Shown here one piece after another: positions 1 through 4,823 of a DNA stretch of 5,723 bases. Position 1 is the first letter of the stretch, and the number at the start of each line of letters is the position of its first letter. The DNA lies in the NCBI GenBank assembly GCA_003152595.1, contig PMAM01000329.1:1-5723 (forward strand), given 5' to 3'. The stretch comes from Acidobacterium sp. GTDB lineage: Bacteria > Acidobacteriota > Terriglobia > Terriglobales > Acidobacteriaceae. Both the position numbers and the translations under genes were made by a program. Below the pieces are notes generated by a model. That model was not told the DNA's origin, ran no database searches, and saw only the letters and a list, made by a program, of their open reading frames with translations.

Positions 1-18
1 CGGATCCAGGGGGGCAGG

Positions 19-672
19 TCACTCCGGAGGGCATGGCACCGCGATTTGGGCGACGATCTGCGCTTCGACTTCGCCTACCGGTCCAGGCGGAATAACAGTG
101 ATTCTTCCCACCAGCTCGCTCAGCGTCAGATACGACTCCCGGCAACGGTAGAGAAAATCGAGCGGGTACTCCGGCTTGCGACTGCGGGCCTGTATCGGAT
201 CGGCGTCGAGCACAAAGCTGACATCGGGCCGCGGGACAACGCTGGCGATCAGCCGCACATACATTCGCGTGATCCACCAGTGCAGCGTCAGGTTCGCAAG
301 CTCGTCCCAGGCATACCGATCGCAGATCAGGAAATCGCCGGAACGCAGCGCGCGGCGAACAGCAAGACGAAGCGAAACCGCATCGGCGAAATAGAGCCCC
401 CACCGGACCATCGTCATCGTGCGCGAGCGCACGTTCTTGTCGCGGCGATTGATCGGCATCTCGGGCGTGCCCACACCTTTGTCGCCCCGGAACAGCGTGT
501 GCCCGGCGCTCTCACGCATGCCCTTGAAACACGCCACGTCATCCCAGAACGTAAGAATCCGCACACGCAGCCCAGCGGCCTCAAGCCGGTTGCGCAACGC
601 ATCGATCTGCGTGCTTTTACCGGCACCATCGATCCCGGAAAAGCTGACGAATCGGGTACGGTCTGAGCCCAT
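19..672 (-). CDS. Thymidylate-kinase-like P-loop nucleotide kinase, probably not a housekeeping TMP kinase
   Basis: A 217-residue protein, the usual length for bacterial Tmk. Seen: a Walker A P-loop at residues 13-21 (GIDGAGKST) right after a short beta strand, a DRY motif at 118-120, a strand ending in LDADP (155-159), then an Arg/Lys-rich lid-like stretch (R163, R165, K166) and a YPLDFL segment. This order is that of the TMK/deoxynucleoside-kinase branch of P-loop kinases, which move the ATP gamma-phosphate to a nucleotide in the cytoplasm. Two TMP-site signatures are absent. The REPGGT-like loop after the first strand pair is replaced by FWDDVACFKG. In the DRYxxSxxAYQ motif the Ser, Tyr and Gln positions are D, N and L. 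The substrate is therefore open. The ATG start has an AGGAGG 7 nt upstream (680-685). It is the last gene seen in the four-gene minus run, 39 bp after the Pro/Gln-rich gene. Family call is firm; the substrate is unknown. Confidence 0.88.
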   Translation of the reverse strand: MGSDRTRFVSFSGIDGAGKSTQIDALRNRLEAAGLRVRILTFWDDVACFKGMRESAGHTLFRGDKGVGTPEMPINRRDKNVRSRTMTMVRWGLYFADAVSLRLAVRRALRSGDFLICDRYAWDELANLTLHWWITRMYVRLIASVVPRPDVSFVLDADPIQARSRKPEYPLDFLYRCRESYLTLSELVGRITVIPPGPVGEVEAQIVAQIAVPCPPE

Positions 673-679
673 CGTGATT

Positions 680-685
680 CCTCCT
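680..685 (-). promoter_or_regulatory. Shine-Dalgarno of the TMK-like gene
   Basis: A perfect AGGAGG on the minus strand lies 7 nt before the ATG at 672. It fixes this start and suggests efficient independent translation of the distal gene of the run. Confidence 0.8.
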
Positions 686-711
686 GAAAAGCGAGTTCCC
701 TGCTCGTCTTC

Positions 712-1200
712 TTATGGACGGCTCGGGCTTGCGCTCGACAATCCGACAACGGTACCGATGGCGACCGCTGCGCCGACCAGCAGGCTTACGCGGATCAGCA
801 GAGTGTGGCTGCGCTTCTGTTTCGCCGGTGCAATCGCTGCGCCGGCCGGCCGTGTCGCTGCCACTCCGCCCGACGGCTGTGCCGGCGCGACCGCTGTTCC
901 CATCGGTTGCGACGGATTGCTTTGCTGTTGTGGCGGCGTCGGCTGGGTGTTGGACGGCTGTTGCTGTTGCTCCTGCGCCCCCGGGTCGCTTTGCGGAACC
1001 GGGGTCGGACTATCCGGCAGCGACGCCACCTCCGCTGCCTTCTGTGCCGGTGCGGCCGGCGCAGGTGCAGGCGCGGCGGTTTGGGGCTTCGGCGCATCGG
1101 GAACTTCCTGAGCCGATGCCACAGCCGAAAGAGGCACTGCGAGCAGGATCGCCAGCACGATCGCCACCAGGCGGTGCATACCCAGGGTTGCTGTCTTCAT
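712..1200 (-). CDS. Secreted Pro/Gln-rich protein with C-terminal membrane helix (unknown function)
   Basis: A 162-residue protein of no family I recognise. Residues 1-30 form a Sec signal peptide: positive start with K2 and R10, a hydrophobic core at 11-23, and an AxA-type site (ASA before QE) near residue 30. Residues 31-125 are low complexity, rich in Pro, Ala and Gln, with two related motifs: VPDAPKPQ (33-40) and LPDSPTPVPQ (61-70). A basic patch KQKR (127-130) precedes a hydrophobic helix at about 134-154, then a short tail SSASPSRP. The layout suggests a periplasmic disordered stalk held by one C-terminal helix. I chose the ATG at 1200 over an upstream GTG at 1236 because it places the signal peptide at the N-terminus and has a GGGGAG 6 nt upstream. 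It lies 39 bp after the STAS gene. Similar [VL]PD[AS]P proteins are, from memory, frequent in Acidobacteriota. It could be a linker or scaffold for envelope glycan export, but nothing in the sequence proves that. Confidence 0.78.
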   Translation of the reverse strand: MKTATLGMHRLVAIVLAILLAVPLSAVASAQEVPDAPKPQTAAPAPAPAAPAQKAAEVASLPDSPTPVPQSDPGAQEQQQQPSNTQPTPPQQQSNPSQPMGTAVAPAQPSGGVAATRPAGAAIAPAKQKRSHTLLIRVSLLVGAAVAIGTVVGLSSASPSRP

Positions 1201-1206
1201 ATCTTT

Positions 1207-1212
1207 CTCCCC
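1207..1212 (-). promoter_or_regulatory. Shine-Dalgarno deciding the start of the Pro/Gln-rich gene
   Basis: The minus strand reads GGGGAG, followed by a 6-nt spacer and the ATG at 1200. It favours the 162-residue form over the 174-residue form that would start with GTG at 1236. Confidence 0.6.
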
Positions 1213-1239
1213 TTCCGGACTTTCTGCATCGCGCACGCC

Positions 1240-1638
1240 CTAGGCAGCACGCTCGGAGCGAGGTCTCTGCCCGGAGGACGGCTTTTCCCGCGGCAGCGGA
1301 AGCTGATGAAAGCTGTTCACTGCTTCCTCGGTTGAATCGAAGGTCTCGAAGAGACCCGCCACCCCCGTGCTGACCAGCCGGATGGCTGCCCCCGCCGGCA
1401 CCGCTGCGAGCTTCACGTCTCCATTCCGCTTCATGGCTTCTTCCAGACAATGCAGCAGCAGATGGATCGTAGAGATGTCGCACTCGCGGAGTCTCGAGCA
1501 ATCGAGAACGAGGCGCGGGCGGCTGGTGTTCATAATCCCCGCGATGTCGTGGAGAAACGCCACCTTCTCCTGCACGCTTAGAACGTCCGGCAGCCGTCTC
1601 ACTGCCACCGGTCGCATTCCTGTCGGTATCTCTGTCAA
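1240..1638 (-). CDS. STAS-domain protein (anti-sigma-factor-antagonist-like) with altered phospho-site
   Basis: A 132-residue protein, slightly longer than SpoIIAA/RsbV (about 110-117). Seen: a strand at RLVLDCSRL (42-50), then CDISTIHLLLHCLEEAMKR (53-71) at the place of the family's DSSGL loop and following helix, then DVKLAAV (74-80), a second helix AIRLVSTG (85-92), and LFETFDSTEEAV (96-107) close to the STAS C-terminus. STAS proteins bind HATPase kinases/anti-sigma factors, or act as regulatory domains, in the cytoplasm. Here the residue after the conserved Asp (D54), where SpoIIAA has phospho-Ser58, is I55, with S56 next; the following Gly is T57. The tail 113-132 is basic and probably disordered. 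The start is TTG, supported by a perfect Shine-Dalgarno. The nearest in-frame ATG (codon 8) has no comparable site. It sits 33 bp after the flippase gene. No partner kinase or phosphatase is encoded in the window. Confidence 0.85.
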   Translation of the reverse strand: MTEIPTGMRPVAVRRLPDVLSVQEKVAFLHDIAGIMNTSRPRLVLDCSRLRECDISTIHLLLHCLEEAMKRNGDVKLAAVPAGAAIRLVSTGVAGLFETFDSTEEAVNSFHQLPLPREKPSSGQRPRSERAA

Positions 1639-1646
1639 TTTCCTAC

Positions 1647-1652
1647 CCTCCT
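1647..1652 (-). promoter_or_regulatory. Shine-Dalgarno deciding the TTG start of the STAS gene
   Basis: A perfect AGGAGG on the minus strand sits 8 nt before the TTG at 1638, in the 33-bp gap after the flippase stop codon (TAG, 1672-1674). The strong site with a weak start codon makes the TTG the most likely initiator. Confidence 0.75.
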
Positions 1653-1671
1653 CTCGGGGGTCCTGAAAAAC

Positions 1672-3726
1672 CTATCCGGCGCTCTCCATAAGGCGCGCCA
1701 GCTCAGCCTCCGGATCGTGAATCAGATGCGTCAAAACGTTCTTCGCATAGCGCGTCAATGTAACAAGATTGGTGTTGTACCAGCAGCATTCACTCATCCG
1801 CGGAGACAGCCCGCAAAGGAAACGCAGCCGGTCGAGATCGGCGGGTGCGGACAGGACAGCCGCCATCAACCGATGATTACCGTCCAGCACCGTAACCGGT
1901 TCTCGCTCGCTCACCCCGATCAGAACAATCACACCCATCTCCGCATCGCCGGAGGAGATCCGATTGGCGATGGAGTCGAGTTTTGTGCGCAGCAATGGCT
2001 CCGAGCCATCGCTTCCCTGCTGCATCCGCTCGGCCACCGCTGTGACCGAAAAGTCTCCCTGCGCCAGCTTCCGCCAGTGCGCGCGGGGAAAACATCGCAC
2101 AGAGTCCAGTTCCCCACGCTGCAGTTCCACCTCGTACCATTGCGTGTCGCTGGGCAATTCCTTCCACAGCGCCAGGTGCCGAATGAACAGGAGCGCCTTT
2201 CGCTTCGTGTTCTCGACCGGGTCCTGCAGGTTCGGCGTCATCACCAGATCGCGCAACACCTGGTGGTACTCGTGAAACGCCGGGCTGTTGAAGTCATTCT
2301 TCAGAAACTCCGCGATCACCTCTTCCTGCGTAACCGGCCGCAGAATCCGGATCGGGCCCGATTCGACCTTGTTCTCGACTGCGCCCTTGTCTGTGAGGGT
2401 TGCGAAGATGAAAAGTCCGGCGACCAGCAGGAACAACGCAATCATCAGGATCAGCTGAACCAGGATGACCTCGAGCAGCGAATTGTGGAAGAAACTGATA
2501 CCGGCGATGACTACGCCGCTTGAGACCAGCGGGATCCAGCTGATGCGCGCAATTCTGTGAGCCATCTCATAGGTGATCACGACCACGCTGAGGCAGTAGA
2601 TCGTGGACGTGACCGCGTACAGCGCCAGCAGCTGCGGCAGTCCATAGGGTCCGCTCAGCTGAAAGCCATCGCCGAAGAACTTTGTCCACAGCCAGGCTGG
2701 AGTGACATACAGGGCCAGGGCGAGACCACCGCCGATCCCCAGCACCAGCAGACAGGGAGTGGCGATGACCCTGAATCCGCGGCGCTCCTCGCGAGTGGTG
2801 CCGGCCACAATCGGAAACATCGTGTTGACGACAGCGAACGACAAAACGTAGATCACGCGCCCCACCAGAGCCACGGCTGCGTACAGGCCGGCATCGGTAG
2901 GCAGAAAGAAATGCTTCACCAGGATGATGTCGCAGTTGTTGACCAGTACCTGCCCGGAGAAGAACACCAGGGCCTGGCCGATTTCATGAAGGCTTTCCTG
3001 CAACAGGACCGGGTTCGCGATACGCGCAACCCGCTTCCAGGGCATCGCCTCCAGATATGCCGCAGCAACGCCGCCGGCATTCGCAGCGATCACGCCGGTC
3101 ACCCCGAAACCGAGCTGCATCAGCAAAACCGAGCCACCCAGGCGGACGACACCCTCGACCACCACATTGATGGCCAGCGCGGGGAACTTGCATACCCCCT
3201 GGATGTACCCGCGCTGGATGCCCAGTGGAACATAGAACGCAGCTCCGACCGCGACCCACGCGACCAGTGCCGGCGTGGGCAGATTGAGATAAGCCGCGAT
3301 GGGCTTCTGGTAAAGGAAGAAAAGGGCCGCAGTGAAAAGGCCGCAAGCCCATGCGCCGCGGTGCAGGCCGCGGTACACGGCGCGCTGCTTTTCTTCCGAG
3401 TCCTGCCGCGCGACGAGTTTCGCAGAGACAATCTGAAACGAGAGGGTTCCCGCCGAAATCAGGATTAGCAGCGTGTAGACGGCGGTTGCGTGTCCGTAAC
3501 CCGTGGGTCCGAGGAATCGCGCGACGGCGACGTTGTAGGCGAAGTTCGTTGCGGTTGCAATTCCTGAACCCAGAAGCAGAATGAAACTACCGGACAGGAT
3601 GCGCGCATGCGCGGTCTTGCGTGATTCCAGGGGGCCGTTGTCCACAATCTGGGGCTCCGGTATTGCGATGGGACGCCTCACATCAGTAAATGCTCGTGGC
3701 GGCCGCAGGAAACGGGCGGAACCCAC
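1672..3726 (-). CDS. Wzx-like polysaccharide flippase fused to a C-terminal ParB/sulfiredoxin-like domain
   Basis: A 684-residue protein, against about 400-500 for an ordinary Wzx/MATE-type lipid-linked oligosaccharide flippase. Residues ~44-444 hold about 12 hydrophobic helices. The first is followed by ARFLGPTGYG (69-78), the typical loop of the polysaccharide-export (MOP) superfamily. DAGLYAAVALVGR (278-290) and NTMFPIVAG (301-309) match the second half of this fold. Residues ~455-684 are soluble: an alpha-helical stretch (465-522), the segment WYEVELQRGEL (530-540), and VTVLDGNHRLMAAVL (611-625), which resembles the GxHR-type motif of ParB/Srx-fold proteins; then a Cys/Trp-containing CGLSPRMSECCWYNTN (638-653). 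With an even number of helices this domain would face the cytoplasm (inference). The start shown is GTG; another GTG at 3645 has a better-spaced GGAG and would give a 657-residue form. First gene of the four-gene run, divergent from the GH-like gene. The flippase call is firm; the fold of the tail is tentative. Confidence 0.87.
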   Translation of the reverse strand: MGSARFLRPPRAFTDVRRPIAIPEPQIVDNGPLESRKTAHARILSGSFILLLGSGIATATNFAYNVAVARFLGPTGYGHATAVYTLLILISAGTLSFQIVSAKLVARQDSEEKQRAVYRGLHRGAWACGLFTAALFFLYQKPIAAYLNLPTPALVAWVAVGAAFYVPLGIQRGYIQGVCKFPALAINVVVEGVVRLGGSVLLMQLGFGVTGVIAANAGGVAAAYLEAMPWKRVARIANPVLLQESLHEIGQALVFFSGQVLVNNCDIILVKHFFLPTDAGLYAAVALVGRVIYVLSFAVVNTMFPIVAGTTREERRGFRVIATPCLLVLGIGGGLALALYVTPAWLWTKFFGDGFQLSGPYGLPQLLALYAVTSTIYCLSVVVITYEMAHRIARISWIPLVSSGVVIAGISFFHNSLLEVILVQLILMIALFLLVAGLFIFATLTDKGAVENKVESGPIRILRPVTQEEVIAEFLKNDFNSPAFHEYHQVLRDLVMTPNLQDPVENTKRKALLFIRHLALWKELPSDTQWYEVELQRGELDSVRCFPRAHWRKLAQGDFSVTAVAERMQQGSDGSEPLLRTKLDSIANRISSGDAEMGVIVLIGVSEREPVTVLDGNHRLMAAVLSAPADLDRLRFLCGLSPRMSECCWYNTNLVTLTRYAKNVLTHLIHDPEAELARLMESAG
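3655..3658 (-). promoter_or_regulatory. Possible Shine-Dalgarno for an internal GTG start of the flippase
   Basis: The minus strand reads GGAG, then 9 nt, then GTG at 3645 (codon 28 of the long form). The GTG at 3726 has only a GAGG 13 nt upstream. Both starts leave all membrane helices intact. Confidence 0.35.
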
Positions 3727-3859
3727 CCATTTTGTGCTGCCTCATGAGACTGAGCACTTGGATGCGCGGCTCCCCCTGCTGGCTGCTCTCGTGACACCGG
3801 CACAACGCTTTGCGGGACAACCCGTCGCGCCTGCCCGGCGTCTTATTCATTTCCACTGA
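3727..3859. promoter_or_regulatory. Divergent intergenic region (133 bp) expected to hold two promoters
   Basis: This is the only gap in the window with genes leaving in both directions: the flippase run to the left and the GH-like lipoprotein to the right. It must therefore hold both promoters unless the flippase run is read from farther upstream. I found no convincing -35/-10 pair on either strand. It contains an 8-bp perfect palindrome, CTCATGAG (3741-3748), flanked by GTGCT (3734-3738) and AGCAC (3753-3757), which could be an operator close to the flippase start. Confidence 0.4.
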
Positions 3860-4819
3860 ATGATACGAACGTATACCGCACTCCTTGCTTTTCTTTTGCT
3901 CATGCACGGATGCTCCGAGTCGACGCCGCGAAAAGCGGTCCGGCTGAGGGCGGGAATTCCGGGTATCTCGCCACGCATCCTGGCGGTTTACGAACCGTGG
4001 TTTGGGCACCCCGCACACATCTCCGTCGGCTACTCGTCACATGACCCCAACGAGCTGCGCAAGCAGATCCGTGCGGCGAAGAAGATGGGGATCTACGGCT
4101 TTGTCGTCGACTGGTACGGCGACCGCGACTCCTTCAACGCCCGCACCTACGAGTTGCTGCAGCCGATCGCGGCCCAGGAAGACTTCCACATCGCGATGAT
4201 GTACGACGAAACCGATCATGTGGACGGCGCAACCGACGAAACCCTGGCCGACTTCATCAATTTTCGCGATACATATCTGGCTCCAAATGCGCCCGGGCGC
4301 GACGTCTACCTCACCGACGATGGGCGCCCCATGATCTTCATCTTCCCCAAAGGCGGACACACCGACTGGAGCCGCATCCACGAAGAGGTGAGCAAGTGGA
4401 ACCCGGCTCCGCTGCTGATCTACGAGAACATACCCAGCCCGGACGCCGCCGACTTCGACGGCTTCTACGCATGGGTGCAGCCGGGCAGCAAAGGCTACGC
4501 CCCTGATGGCAGCAATTGGGGCGAGGATTATCTGGCGCAGTTCTACTCCACCATGGTCTCGAAGTATCCGGACAAGATCGCGGTCGGTGGCGCCTGGGCC
4601 CAGTTCGACGACAGCAGGGCTTCGTGGGGCCAGAATCGGCACATCTCAGCACGCTGCGGCCAGACGTGGAGCGATACCTTTAACTTCTGGCGCCGCTATT
4701 ATCCGGCCAGTCAGCCGCTTCCCTACCTGATGGTTGAAACCTGGAATGACTACGAGGAGGGGACCGCCGTCGAGCCTGGGATCCCCACCTGCAAATCCGG
4801 AGAGCAAGCGTCACGCTGA
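3860..4819 (+). CDS. Lipoprotein resembling GH99/GH71-type glycoside hydrolases
   Basis: A 319-residue protein. Residues 1-18 form a lipoprotein signal: R3, a hydrophobic core (ALLAFLLLM), and MHGC with C18 as the likely lipidated Cys; His at -2 is unusual but tolerable. The mature part begins with strand LAVYEPWFG (41-49), then KKMGIYGFVVDWYG (74-87), MMYDETD (113-119), PMIFIFPKGG (157-166), and near the end VETWNDYEEGTAVEPG (292-307). The YxPWF, MGxxGFxxDWYG and WNDYxEGTxxEP pattern is that of the TIM-barrel GH99/GH71-like group (endo-alpha-mannosidases, alpha-1,3-glucanases and many uncharacterised relatives). Acidic residues such as E45, D84, D116, E117, E299 and E300 are catalytic candidates, not assigned. 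It likely acts on glycan from an envelope membrane. It runs against its neighbours: divergent from the flippase and convergent with the glycosyltransferase, stops 4 bp apart. There is no good Shine-Dalgarno before the ATG. It ends soon after the last barrel motif. The substrate is unknown. Confidence 0.82.
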   Translation: MIRTYTALLAFLLLMHGCSESTPRKAVRLRAGIPGISPRILAVYEPWFGHPAHISVGYSSHDPNELRKQIRAAKKMGIYGFVVDWYGDRDSFNARTYELLQPIAAQEDFHIAMMYDETDHVDGATDETLADFINFRDTYLAPNAPGRDVYLTDDGRPMIFIFPKGGHTDWSRIHEEVSKWNPAPLLIYENIPSPDAADFDGFYAWVQPGSKGYAPDGSNWGEDYLAQFYSTMVSKYPDKIAVGGAWAQFDDSRASWGQNRHISARCGQTWSDTFNFWRRYYPASQPLPYLMVETWNDYEEGTAVEPGIPTCKSGEQASR

Positions 4820-4823
4820 CCGC

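Noticed and set aside
673..711. Possible terminator hairpin between the Pro/Gln-rich and TMK-like genes
   Set aside because: Only a 4-bp CGAG/CTCG stem and no following U-tract on the minus strand; the gap instead holds a strong Shine-Dalgarno, fitting an operon.
419..1373. Several overlapping plus-strand open frames (230, 219 and 176 codons)
   Set aside because: They are antisense to the Pro/Gln-rich and TMK-like genes. The Cys/Gly/Leu- or Arg-rich translations mirror the low-complexity Pro/Gln/Ala codons, and no domain is visible.
1717..2523. Plus-strand open frame of 268 codons opposite the C-terminal domain of the flippase
   Set aside because: Same pattern of Gln/Arg/His-rich translation with no recognisable domain; explained by complementary codon bias.
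2557..3468. Long plus-strand open frame of 303 codons opposite the flippase
   Set aside because: It is antisense to a well-supported membrane protein. The translation is rich in Gln, His, Asp and Arg with no hydrophobic core or motif, as expected for the complement of a high-GC membrane-protein gene.
3581..3859. Plus-strand 92-codon frame ending directly before the ATG of the GH-like gene (TGA then ATG)
   Set aside because: The arrangement would allow translational coupling, but the frame lies partly over the flippase N-terminus, has an Arg-rich translation without features and no ribosome site I could see.
3683..4018. Minus-strand 111-codon frame crossing the divergent region
   Set aside because: It overlaps the start of the GH-like gene and the flippase N-terminus and has no recognisable domain; most likely chance in high-GC sequence.
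4037..4642. Minus-strand open frame of 201 codons opposite the GH-like gene
   Set aside because: The GH-like frame has a lipoprotein signal and family motifs in order; the opposite frame has no motif and is Val/Asp/Arg-rich antisense.
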